The position numbers were made by a program, and so were the translations under genes. 13,482 bases of DNA from UBA11136 sp964482135 (lineage in GTDB: Bacteria > Pseudomonadota > Alphaproteobacteria > UBA11136): positions 1 through 13,482 of the forward strand of contig CAYZWF010000048.1 in NCBI GenBank assembly GCA_964482135.1, read 5' to 3'. Every line of letters starts with the position of its first letter. The first letter of the stretch is position 1. Positions 1 through 6,708 of this stretch are shown in pieces. The notes below the pieces were generated by a model. That model made no database searches and had not been told where the DNA came from. It was given only the letters and a program-made list of their open reading frames with translations.

Positions 1-1
1 G

Positions 2-1477
2 GTCATCCCCTATTTTGATCCCGCCCGCGAGCCCCTGCTCGAATACGACCTCACCAAGCTGGTCTATTCCCTGACCCACCCCAAGAAGCCGGTGGTGGGG
101 CTTCTCAGCAGTATCCCCATGGGTGCCGATCCGACGCGCAATTTCCGGCCCTGGGCGGTTTTCGAACAGATCAAACAATTCTTCGAACTGCGCTCCCTGC
201 GCGGTTCCGATGAGAGCATAGACGAGGATATCGACATCCTGCTCATCGCCCATCCCCAGAACCTCAACGAGAAACAGCTCTATAACGTGGATCAGTTTAT
301 TCTGCGCGGCGGCCGCGCCCTGATCTCCGTGGACCCCTATTCGGAAACGGCGGTAGCCCGCGCCAAGGCCGCCGAACGCGAGCGCAGGGGAAAAATCCCC
401 GTGACTTCCAAGCCCATTCCCTATTCTACCCTGGGCAAGCTGTTCGATGCCTGGGGGCTGGAATTCGCCACCGATACCATGGTCGGTGATCTCGGCGCGG
501 CCCAACAGGTCAACATGTCGGGCCCGCGTTCCCGGGCGGTGGACTATATTCTGTGGCTGGCCCTGGGCGAAGGAACCCTCGACAGAGACGATGTCATTAC
601 CTCACAGATAGACACCCTGAACCTGGCCAGCAGCGGCCATTTCACTCTGAGGGAAGATTCGGGCCTGACCATGGAGCCCTTGCTGGAGTCCACGCCTAAA
701 ACCATGTTGATCCCCACTTCGAAGATGGACCCCCAGCCCCGCCCCGATGTTTTGCTGCGGGAATTCCGTTCCGATAATACTCGCTTTACCCTTGGTGCCC
801 GGCTTCATGGCACCGTCAAGACCGCCTTTCCCGGGGGCTCTCCCGGGGGCGCGGAGTCCGGCGCGCCTGCGCGTGAACACCTCTCTGAATCAATTGCTCC
901 GGCTAATATGGTCGTTATCGGCGACACCGACTTTCTCTCTGATAATTTCTGGGTCCGGGTCCAGAATTTCATGGGCCGGCAGATTGCCGTGCCCTTCGCC
1001 GGAAACGCCGATTTCGTGATCAACGTTCTGGATAACCTGAGCGGTAGCGACGCCCTGATCGGTCTGCGCAGCCGCGGGCTGTCCTTCCGGCCTTTCCTGC
1101 GCATCGAGGATATCCGCCGCCAGGCCGAACAACGCTATCGCGAGCGCGAACAGGAGCTCAGGAAGAATCTCACCGAGGCCGAATTAAAGCTCAATGAATT
1201 GAGGGAACAGGGCGTTGGAGAAAACGCCGCCGTGGTGATCCGGGAAAACAAGGTGGCGCTTGAAGCCTATCGCCGGGAAATCCTCGGTCTTCGCAAGGAA
1301 TTGCGCAAGGTTCAGCATGCCCTGATCAAGGATATCGATTCGCTCGATTCCGTTTTCAAAGTAGTCAACATCTGGGCCATTCCGATTCTGATCGGCATCC
1401 TGGCCCTGGTCCTGGCATTCATCCGCCGCGCCCGCTACCGCGTGCGCCACAGCCGCTATGAAGGCGAAAAGACATGA
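2..1477 (+). CDS. GldG-like ABC-transporter auxiliary protein, 5'-truncated by window edge
   Basis: The frame is open from base 2, upstream of the first ATG at 92, so the start lies outside the window; 491 residues are visible. The text resembles the GldG/ABC_transp_aux family: a periplasmic domain after a ABC-2 permease, with segments such as VIPYFDPAREPLLEYDLTKL, KPVVGLLSSIPMG, and later the D-T-D-F motif in MVVIGDTDFLSDNFW (about 910-950) and a conserved 'NADFVINVLDNLSG' stretch (about 1003-1044). A charged, Glu/Arg-rich coiled coil follows (about 1110-1340), then one hydrophobic segment (WAIPILIGILALVLAFI, about 1372-1422) and a basic tail, giving a periplasmic domain anchored by a C-terminal membrane helix. 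Family members act with an ABC ATPase and permease in an envelope transporter of poorly known substrate; those partners would be upstream. The stop overlaps the next start. Family call is fairly sure; substrate unknown. Confidence 0.82.
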   Translation, partial: VIPYFDPAREPLLEYDLTKLVYSLTHPKKPVVGLLSSIPMGADPTRNFRPWAVFEQIKQFFELRSLRGSDESIDEDIDILLIAHPQNLNEKQLYNVDQFILRGGRALISVDPYSETAVARAKAAERERRGKIPVTSKPIPYSTLGKLFDAWGLEFATDTMVGDLGAAQQVNMSGPRSRAVDYILWLALGEGTLDRDDVITSQIDTLNLASSGHFTLREDSGLTMEPLLESTPKTMLIPTSKMDPQPRPDVLLREFRSDNTRFTLGARLHGTVKTAFPGGSPGGAESGAPAREHLSESIAPANMVVIGDTDFLSDNFWVRVQNFMGRQIAVPFAGNADFVINVLDNLSGSDALIGLRSRGLSFRPFLRIEDIRRQAEQRYREREQELRKNLTEAELKLNELREQGVGENAAVVIRENKVALEAYRREILGLRKELRKVQHALIKDIDSLDSVFKVVNIWAIPILIGILALVLAFIRRARYRVRHSRYEGEKT

Positions 1478-2580
1478 CTCCCCAGACCTTCAGGAAATTG
1501 CTGGCGGTGACCGTCCTTGCGGCGGCGGCGGCTTTGTTCAGCGTCTTCGGCCATTTCGATCCCGCCACCATCGAACAGGCCGGGGTTCCCATGTTCCCGG
1601 ACCTCTCCGATCGGGTCAGCGAGGTGACGGAAATTCATGTGCGCGACGGCAAGGGAACACTCACCGTCAGGCGTGGGGAGAAAGGCTGGGCCCTCGATGA
1701 CAAGGACGGCTATCCGGCCCGCGACGATCGCGTGCGTACCGCCATTATCGGTTTGGCCGAGCTGGCCCTGAACGAACCCAAGACCCGGCTCCCCGAACGC
1801 TATACCAGCCTTCAGGTGGAAGACGTGGAGGCGGATGAATCGAAGTCGGTGGAGCTTTTTCTGCGTGACGAGGACGGCGACGATCTCGCCAATGTCATCA
1901 TCGGCCGCCGCAAGTTCAGCTATACCGATCTCGCCGAGGGCGGTCTTTACGTGCGCCGGCCCGGCGAGGCGCAATCCTGGTTTGCCACCGGTGAATTCGG
2001 GGCCCGTACCGACCCCCTTTACTGGCTGCAAACGCGGATCGTCGATCTGCCCCGCGATGAGGTGGCGGCCATGGTGACGATACAGCCCGACGGGGCGCGG
2101 CTGGCCATTTCAAAGGCTTCTCCCGACACCAAGTTTTTCACCGTGGCCGACCTGCCCGAAGGCGCGAAGCTACGTTCTCAGGGCGCCCCGGACCATCTCG
2201 GGGCGGCCATGGACGGTCTCGATCTGGTGGATGTGGCGCCCGTGGACGAAATTGATTTTTCCGGAGACAACCTGGCTCGCGCCCAGGCAAAGACCTTCGG
2301 CGGGTTGGTCCTTGACGTGGGCATGGTGGGCAAGGACGGCAAGGTCTGGGCGCGGTTTACCGCCTCTAGCGAAGCCCAGGCCACCGCCGAGGCGGTGCGC
2401 CAATCACAAGACATCAACGCCCGGCTGTCGGGTTGGGCCTTCCAGATCAAGGACTACCAGATACGTAATCTGCGGATGCCGCTTAAAGCCCTGCTGAAGC
2501 CCGAAGGGGAAGACGACGAGGATGGAGAATACGAAGAGGAATTCATGGACCTCGGGGATTTCGGCGTCATCCCCCAATAG
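1474..2580 (+). CDS. DUF4340 domain-containing protein
   Basis: This 368-residue protein starts inside the stop of the GldG-like gene (ATGA overlap at 1474-1477), so translation is probably coupled and the two proteins belong to one transporter operon. An N-terminal hydrophobic segment (residues about 9-26, LLAVTVLAAAAALFSVFGHF) is either a signal peptide or a membrane anchor, placing the rest in the periplasm. The body matches the DUF4340 pattern as I know it: an early strand pair (TEIHVRDGKGTLTVRRGEKGWAL), then GLYVRRPGEAQSWFATGEF and DPLYWLQTRIVDLP, then FFTVADLPEGAKL. The C-terminus is strongly acidic (EGEDDEDGEYEEEFMDLGD). DUF4340 proteins commonly follow GldG homologues; their biochemical role is not established. 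No terminator with a T-run follows. Confidence 0.82.
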   Translation: MTPQTFRKLLAVTVLAAAAALFSVFGHFDPATIEQAGVPMFPDLSDRVSEVTEIHVRDGKGTLTVRRGEKGWALDDKDGYPARDDRVRTAIIGLAELALNEPKTRLPERYTSLQVEDVEADESKSVELFLRDEDGDDLANVIIGRRKFSYTDLAEGGLYVRRPGEAQSWFATGEFGARTDPLYWLQTRIVDLPRDEVAAMVTIQPDGARLAISKASPDTKFFTVADLPEGAKLRSQGAPDHLGAAMDGLDLVDVAPVDEIDFSGDNLARAQAKTFGGLVLDVGMVGKDGKVWARFTASSEAQATAEAVRQSQDINARLSGWAFQIKDYQIRNLRMPLKALLKPEGEDDEDGEYEEEFMDLGDFGVIPQ

Positions 2581-2754
2581 CCGCGTTCCGATCTCCACCT
2601 TTCCGCCCGCCTTTTTCAGGGCCGCACCTCTCTGACGTGCCCTGGCCCATCCCGCTTGATTCCCACTCCCTATGAGGGGAAGATGCCGTTCCTGGCTCTA
2701 ATTTTTTGGAACGGCGGACGTGGAAAACATAAACAGTATTAATGCCGTGTCCAA
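2581..2754. other. Intergenic region between the DUF4340 gene and tupA-like gene
   Basis: These 174 bases hold no gene. Two inverted repeats are visible. One is CAGGGC (2617-2622) with GCCCTG (2639-2644), loop 16 bases, without a following T-run. The other is CCGTTCC (2686-2692) with GGAACGG (2708-2714), loop 15 bases with six Ts at its 3' side. A TATTAAT hexamer-like element at 2737-2743 could be a -10 box, but it lies only about 11 bases before the start codon and I see no good -35 box. Confidence 0.5.
2686..2714. promoter_or_regulatory. Inverted repeat upstream of tupA-like gene, possible operator or hairpin
   Basis: Perfect 7-bp arms CCGTTCC and GGAACGG are separated by 15 bases, 40 bases before the start codon of the tungstate-binding-protein gene. 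The T-run is in the loop rather than after the stem, so it is not a normal intrinsic terminator. It does not match the ModE operator as I know it. An operator or mRNA hairpin is possible, but arms of this length also occur by chance. Confidence 0.3.
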
Positions 2755-3639
2755 ATGACGGAGGCCTCCTGGGTTTTTTCCCGGCGGGGGATTGGGGCGG
2801 TTTTCCTGTTGGTCCTGTTGGTCCTGTTGCTGACGGGGCTGGCCCGTCCGGGCGTGGCGGCGGACCCCTTCATTACCGTCGCCTCCACAACCTCGACCCA
2901 GAATTCGGGTCTCTTCGATCATATCCTGCCGCTGTTTACCGCAACCACGGGGGTCAAGGTGCGCGTGGTGGCCGTGGGTACCGGCCAGGCCATCCGGCTT
3001 GCGCGGCGCGGCGATGCCGATGTGCTTTTTGTTCATGATCCCCAGGCGGAGCGGGAATTTGTGGCCGATGGTTCCGGCGTCGGCAGGCGCGAGGTGATGT
3101 ACAACGACTTTGTGGTGGTGGGACCGCAAAGCGACCCGGCGGCCATTGTGGGCATGGAGGACGCGGCGGTGGCACTGGCCCGGATCGCGGAGTCACGCGC
3201 CGTTTTCGTATCCCGTGGCGATGACAGCGGCACCAACAGGGCGGAGCGCCGCGTGTGGGAGGCAGGGGGCCTTGACCCGGACTCCTTTGCTTCCTGGTAC
3301 CGCGAAACCGGCTCCGGCATGGGGGCCAGCCTCAACATGGCCTCGGCGGTGAGTGCCTACACGCTCAGCGACCGCGGCACATGGCTGAGTTTCAAGAATC
3401 GCGGCGATCTGGAAATTCTGGTGGCGGGAGACCCGCGCCTTTTCAACCAGTACGGCGTGACCCTGGTTAATCCGGCGCGCTTTCCCCATGTAAAAAAAGA
3501 TCCAAGTTTGGCCTTCATGGACTGGCTGAGCTCAAAAGCCGGTCAGCGGGCCATCGCCGGTTACAGCATCGGCGGCCAACAGCTTTTCTTCCCCAATGCC
3601 GGGGAAGGAAATCACCTTCGGGCCAGCCCCCGTAGGTGA
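2755..3639 (+). CDS. tupA: TupA-like tungstate/oxyanion-binding periplasmic protein
   Basis: The 294-residue product has a signal peptide (two Arg at residues 10-11, a Leu/Val-rich core about 14-30, likely cleavage after GVAA at 36). The mature protein follows the TupA pattern: STTSTQNSGLFD (44-55, the family's TTTS anion-binding loop, first T replaced by S), VVAVGTGQAIRL (71-82), GDADVLFVHDP (86-96), VMYNDFVVVGP (114-124), SRGDDSGTN (153-161, with the Arg that contacts the anion in studied TupA proteins), and ETGSGMG (184-190). The family binds tungstate, sometimes molybdate, and delivers it to TupBC, feeding molybdopterin enzymes. Neither tupB nor tupC is in the window: the next plus-strand gene is a porin. 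ATG 2755 is the first start after an in-frame stop at 2740-2742, and no Shine-Dalgarno sequence precedes it. Family call strong; tungstate versus molybdate cannot be decided by eye. Confidence 0.88.
   Translation: MTEASWVFSRRGIGAVFLLVLLVLLLTGLARPGVAADPFITVASTTSTQNSGLFDHILPLFTATTGVKVRVVAVGTGQAIRLARRGDADVLFVHDPQAEREFVADGSGVGRREVMYNDFVVVGPQSDPAAIVGMEDAAVALARIAESRAVFVSRGDDSGTNRAERRVWEAGGLDPDSFASWYRETGSGMGASLNMASAVSAYTLSDRGTWLSFKNRGDLEILVAGDPRLFNQYGVTLVNPARFPHVKKDPSLAFMDWLSSKAGQRAIAGYSIGGQQLFFPNAGEGNHLRASPRR
2805..2831 (+). repeat. Three 9-bp tandem units in the tupA signal-peptide region
   Basis: CCTGTTGGT occurs at 2805-2813 and 2814-2822, followed by CCTGTTGCT at 2823-2831 (one mismatch). Together they encode most of the hydrophobic core of the signal peptide. 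Because the unit is a multiple of three, gain or loss would lengthen or shorten the core without a frameshift. Confidence 0.7.
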
Positions 3640-3866
3640 TGACGGCCCCCGGGCTTTCCAGATTCATGCCCAAATGGATTTCTAGAGAAGGCTCTCGGAA
3701 AGATTCTTTATGAAGCTCTCCGGTGGGGGTTCTCTGTTGGAGATTTTCCAGAAGAGATTTACGAACCGCGGCTTAAGGGTGGTTAAGAGTGGTGGGGATA
3801 ATGTCTCGGTTTGTCGCTATGTGTTTTGACTTTACCTCTGTGTTGCGGTTTTATTCACACCTTGTA

Positions 3867-3916
3867 TTTAGTGGGTTTCAATCTGCATAGATTTAGTGGG
3901 GTTCAATCTGCATAGA
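3867..3916. repeat. Tandem duplication of a 25-bp unit upstream of the porin
   Basis: Unit 1 is 3867-3891 and unit 2 is 3892-3916. They agree at 24 of 25 positions, differing only at the tenth base (T in unit 1, G in unit 2). Each unit begins TTTAGTGGG and ends TTCAATCTGCATAGA. The bases after unit 2 (TATTGTGG at 3917-3924) agree with the start of the unit at 6 of 8 positions and may be a decayed third copy. It lies 190-240 bases before the porin start and just upstream of the candidate promoter. Confidence 0.9.
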
Positions 3917-3969
3917 TATTGTGGATAGTAGCGTTGAGGCGAGTGAAAACAGAGCCCCCTGGAATACTT

Positions 3970-3997
3970 TTGACAGACGAGAGCACTCTCTTTTCAT
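3970..3997 (+). promoter_or_regulatory. Candidate sigma70-type promoter for the porin gene
   Basis: A perfect -35 hexamer TTGACA (3970-3975) is followed after 16 bases by TTTCAT (3992-3997), a weak -10 with 4 of 6 consensus bases. The spacer contains a short palindrome, GAGAGCACTCTC (3979-3990), which could be an operator placed so that a bound protein blocks polymerase. The -35 match is good, the -10 poor. A transcript from here would have a 5' leader of roughly 100 bases containing the 4040-4062 inverted repeat. Confidence 0.35.
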
Positions 3998-4039
3998 AGC
4001 CTTGCGGCGTTTTGTCGCTTCGTCATGTGACTGTTTTTT

Positions 4040-4062
4040 ATGCAACATGCGCCAAGTTGCAT
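4040..4062. promoter_or_regulatory. Inverted repeat in the porin 5' leader
   Basis: ATGCAAC (4040-4046) and GTTGCAT (4056-4062) form perfect 7-bp arms around a 9-base spacer. It sits downstream of the candidate promoter and 44 bases before the start codon. It could be a dimeric-regulator operator or a hairpin in the leader. It does not match the FNR/NNR site or the spacing of the NsrR site as I know them. Confidence 0.4.
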
Positions 4063-4092
4063 CAGTTTTTACGCACATGGAAACAATCCTCC

Positions 4093-4098
4093 GGGGAG
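4093..4098 (+). promoter_or_regulatory. Ribosome binding site deciding the porin start
   Basis: GGGGAG ends 8 bases before ATG 4107 but only 2 bases before ATG 4101. Normal spacing therefore favours 4107, giving an N-terminus MNRLAGV that looks like a clean signal peptide. Confidence 0.6.
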
Positions 4099-4106
4099 AT
4101 ATGAAG

Positions 4107-5363
4107 ATGAACAGGCTGGCAGGGGTTACATTTTCTCTCATGGTTATGGGCATGGCTTTGGCCGTGCCGTCTTCCGTCTATGCAGGAGATCTGGTCGTTT
4201 TTGACAAGCTCAACAAGGCGGTGATTGATGATGGCAAGCTCATTCTCAATGTCCGTTTCCGTTATGAATATGTCGAACAGGACAACGCGTTATTTGACGC
4301 CCATGCCGTCAATCTGCGCACCCGTCTCGGCTACGAGACCGGCTATTTCTACGGTTTCGGCTTCGGTTTCGATGTGGAGAACGTCCATATCCTAGGCCCC
4401 GATCGCTATAACAGCACCATCAACGGCCGTTCCGACTATTCCACGGTTGTGGATCCCGAGGACAGCGAACTCAACCAGATGTTCTTTAAATTCGGCGGCA
4501 AGGAGGCCTTCATCCCCGATACCACCGTCAAGGTGGGCCGCCAGCGTATCATCTGGGACAACCATCGTTTCATCGGTAATGTGGGTTGGCGCCAGAACGA
4601 ACAGACCTTCGATTCCGCGCGCATCATCAACACCTCCATCCCCAACACTTCGCTGCAATACATCTATATCGACAAGGTGCACCGTATCTTCACCAAGGCA
4701 TCGGCCACCGCCGGCACCCACGACATGTCCTCCCATCTGGCCCGCGTTGGATATAAATTTGACGGCATCGGTGAGCTCTCCGCCCGCGCCGTGCTTCTCG
4801 ATTATGACCGCGCCTCCACCTCCGGCAATTCAAGCAAGACCTTCGGTCTCCGTTTCACTGGCAAATACCCGCTCAACGACGACTGGAATGTTCTCTATAC
4901 GGGTGAATACGCCAACCAGGAGGACTGGAAACAGAACACCAGCAATTTCGACCTCAATTACTGGTTCGGCGAGGGCGGCATCGACTACAAGGGCGTGACC
5001 CTGAAGGTGGGCTATGAGTTGCTTGAGGGTAACGGCAGCAAAGGCTTCCAGACGCCGCTGGCGACGTTGCACCTGTTCGAGGGCTGGACCGACCTGTTCC
5101 TGACCACGCCCAACGACGGCATTACCGATCTTTACGCCAAGATCGGCACCAAGATTTATGGCACCAGCCTGTTGGTGGGCATCAAAACCCTGGAGGCGGA
5201 AAATACCAGCGTTGATTACGGCACCGAGACCTTTTTCGATATCAAGCGTACCTTCTGGGGCCATGTGACCCCGCGCCTGACCGGGGCCTTCTACGACAGC
5301 GATGACGACACCGTTGCCGTGGATACCAACAAGCTGTGGCTCGGCATCACTTATAAGTACTAG
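4107..5363 (+). CDS. Alginate-export-family outer-membrane porin
   Basis: The 418-residue product starts with a Sec signal peptide (MNRLAGVTFSLMVMGMALAV, cleavage probably after VYA before GDLVVFD). The mature part is rich in alternating, aromatic-containing strands and turns, with RFRYEYVEQDN, NLRTRLGYETGYFYGFGFGF, KVGRQRIIWDNHRFIGNVGWRQNEQTFD and NLDYWFGEGG-like segments. It ends LWLGITYKY, a terminal strand with a final aromatic residue, as outer-membrane barrels have. The pattern, especially the 'GRQ.I..DN.RFIG..GWRQNEQTFD' block, is that of the alginate-export family (AlgE-like). Many members are in bacteria that do not make alginate, so the substrate is open; anion or small-solute passage is plausible. 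The upstream 5' part of the open frame (from 3921) is rejected because of the ribosome site at 4093-4098. It converges on the nap operon and shares a terminator with it. Confidence 0.8.
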   Translation: MNRLAGVTFSLMVMGMALAVPSSVYAGDLVVFDKLNKAVIDDGKLILNVRFRYEYVEQDNALFDAHAVNLRTRLGYETGYFYGFGFGFDVENVHILGPDRYNSTINGRSDYSTVVDPEDSELNQMFFKFGGKEAFIPDTTVKVGRQRIIWDNHRFIGNVGWRQNEQTFDSARIINTSIPNTSLQYIYIDKVHRIFTKASATAGTHDMSSHLARVGYKFDGIGELSARAVLLDYDRASTSGNSSKTFGLRFTGKYPLNDDWNVLYTGEYANQEDWKQNTSNFDLNYWFGEGGIDYKGVTLKVGYELLEGNGSKGFQTPLATLHLFEGWTDLFLTTPNDGITDLYAKIGTKIYGTSLLVGIKTLEAENTSVDYGTETFFDIKRTFWGHVTPRLTGAFYDSDDDTVAVDTNKLWLGITYKY

Positions 5364-5381
5364 GTTCTCCCTCTCCTCGAA

Positions 5382-5421
5382 ATAAAAAGGGCGACCGGTT
5401 TGTCCCGGCCGCCCTTTTTAT
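5382..5421. terminator. Bidirectional intrinsic terminator between porin and napC
   Basis: ATAAAAAGGGCG (5382-5393) pairs perfectly with CGCCCTTTTTAT (5410-5421), and an inner CCGG pair (5395-5398 with 5405-5408) extends the stem. The A-run on one side and T-run on the other make it work in both directions. It lies 18 bases after the porin stop and 45 bases after the napC stop on the opposite strand, ending both convergent transcripts. Confidence 0.93.
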
Positions 5422-5466
5422 GTGTGGATGTCATCCACGAATACGCGCGGGTGAAGGCACGCCAGC

Positions 5467-6117
5467 CTAGCCGCCGTTTTCGTTGACCTCCCGTTCCGCC
5501 TCATAGGCGCCCTCGGGCAGCTTGTGGGCCACGCCCTTGTGACAGTCAATGCAGGTCTTGCTCTCGTCCTGGCCGTCTATATGGCGTTTTCTGGAGCGGG
5601 ATTCCTGCATCTGCAGGTCCATGTAATCGAAGCTGTGACAGTTGCGGCATTCCCGTGAATCGGTGCGCTTCATCACCCGCCATACATTCTTGGCCAGGGT
5701 AATCCGCTTGGCTTCGAACTTTTCGCGGGTGTCGATGGTGCCCATGAAATGATGGTAGAGCTCGTTGGATGCCTGGATCTTACGCATCACCTTATGCACC
5801 CACTCCTTGGGTACGTGGCAGTCGGGACAGGTGGCGCGTACGCCGGTCCTGTTGTTGTAGTGGATGGTATCTTTGTATTCGCGATAGACGTTGTCTTCCA
5901 TTTCGTGACAGGAAATACAGAAGGCCTCCGTATTGGTTGCCTCCATGGCCCAGTTGAATCCGCCCCAGAAGAGAACGCCGCCGATGCCTCCGGCTATCAC
6001 CAGGGCGCCTAGGGAAAACCGCCCGCTGGGGCGCATCAGGGTCTTCAAGAGGCCGCCGCCGCCTTCCCCCGGATTCACTCTGTCTTTGTCTTCTGTGTTT
6101 TCTTGTTGCGATGTCAT
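5467..6117 (-). CDS. napC: NapC, membrane tetraheme c-type cytochrome (NapC/NirT family)
   Basis: The 216-residue protein carries electrons from membrane quinol to the periplasmic NapAB complex. One N-terminal membrane anchor (about residues 35-56, LGALVIAGGIGGVLFWGGFNW) precedes a periplasmic domain with four heme-c motifs: CISCH (67-71), CPDCH (97-101), CRNCH (157-161) and CIDCH (189-193). This is the usual NapC set, and 216 residues is close to the family length. The N-terminal 28 residues are Gly/Asp/Glu-rich and longer than I would expect. Start ATG 6115-6117 has a GGGGGA ribosome site about 9 bases upstream. It is the last gene of the operon, 84 bases after napB, and ends before the shared terminator. 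Maturation needs the Ccm system, not in this window. Confidence 0.96.
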   Translation of the reverse strand: MTSQQENTEDKDRVNPGEGGGGLLKTLMRPSGRFSLGALVIAGGIGGVLFWGGFNWAMEATNTEAFCISCHEMEDNVYREYKDTIHYNNRTGVRATCPDCHVPKEWVHKVMRKIQASNELYHHFMGTIDTREKFEAKRITLAKNVWRVMKRTDSRECRNCHSFDYMDLQMQESRSRKRHIDGQDESKTCIDCHKGVAHKLPEGAYEAEREVNENGG

Positions 6118-6201
6118 AAACGTTATTCCCCCGTTTTATCTCTCCAGGTCGGCGGTTCCCCGCATGATGGAAAACAATAGTAGTAAGGTGCGCCCCTATG
6201 G

Positions 6202-6657
6202 CTATTGTTTTCTTTTTAATGGCTTGAACGTGTTTTCTACCAGTTCCTTCGCGTCTTTTTGAGGCACGTGGCACTGGTTGCAGAACCAGCGGGTGCGGGC
6301 AACATGTTCAAGCTTCTTGCCGTTGCGGTCGGTATAATGGGTTTCGCTGACCTTTGTGGCGTTTTCTTTAACGTTGTTGGGCCAGTCGTGACAGTTTAGG
6401 CACTGGTTGACCTTGCGATCGATTTGATACTTATCGGTCTTGTGAGGGGTCAGGGGCGGCTGCTGGCGGAAGTTTCGGGTGAAACGTTCCTGTTTGGTGA
6501 GCTGTTTATTCAGGTCAGGCGCCGGCAAAGCCTCGGGAATCCCAGCTCCACCACGCAGACTTTGGACCTCATCGGCAAGAACCGTCGTCGGTGGGCCCGC
6601 CGCCACGGCGATGACGAAGCCAAATGTTCCGAGCAATATCAGAGCACGTTTTGTCAT
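6202..6657 (-). CDS. napB: NapB, diheme cytochrome c small subunit of periplasmic nitrate reductase
   Basis: NapB passes electrons from NapC to NapA in the periplasm. The 151-residue form begins MTKRALILLGTFGFVIAVA, a Sec signal peptide, cleaved probably after VLA (about residue 28). Two heme motifs are CLNCH (86-90) and CNQCH (126-130); His 72 (PPLTPH) and His 107 (SETHY) are the likely second axial ligands of the bis-His hemes. The frame is open to an ATG at 6702, but that start has no spaced ribosome site and would add a basic pre-extension. ATG 6655-6657 has GGGAGA about 6 bases upstream, and I prefer it. The gene lies between napH (51 bases apart) and napC. Confidence 0.95.
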   Translation of the reverse strand: MTKRALILLGTFGFVIAVAAGPPTTVLADEVQSLRGGAGIPEALPAPDLNKQLTKQERFTRNFRQQPPLTPHKTDKYQIDRKVNQCLNCHDWPNNVKENATKVSETHYTDRNGKKLEHVARTRWFCNQCHVPQKDAKELVENTFKPLKRKQ

Positions 6658-6708
6658 GGTTTTTCTCCCTGTCTTAAATGAGGGCTGCATGATGATCTCC
6701 ATTCCTGG

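Larger units (their letters stand above)
3640..4106. other. Intergenic region between tupA-like gene and porin gene
   Basis: These 467 bases are visibly less GC-rich than the flanking genes. I see no gene in the first part; the porin reading frame is open back to a GTG at 3921, but its 5' part lacks coding character. The region holds a 25-bp tandem duplication (3867-3916), a possible promoter (3970-3997) and a 7-bp-arm inverted repeat (4040-4062), listed separately. Just after tupA the bases around 3625-3657 can fold into an imperfect GC hairpin followed by three Ts, at best a weak terminator. Confidence 0.6.

Noticed and set aside
2617..2644. CAGGGC/GCCCTG hairpin as terminator after the DUF4340 gene
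   Set aside because: The loop is 16 bases and no T-run follows on either strand.
4040..4062. NsrR site in the porin leader
   Set aside because: The ATGCA and TGCAT cores are 13 bases apart, whereas the NsrR palindrome as I know it has about 7 between them.
3921..4106. N-terminal 62-residue extension of the porin from GTG 3921
   Set aside because: It precedes a clear signal peptide with its own ribosome site and overlaps the tandem repeat edge and promoter-like sequence.
6658..6702. Upstream napB start at 6702
   Set aside because: The ribosome-site spacing is poor, and it would put a basic 15-residue stretch before a good signal peptide.
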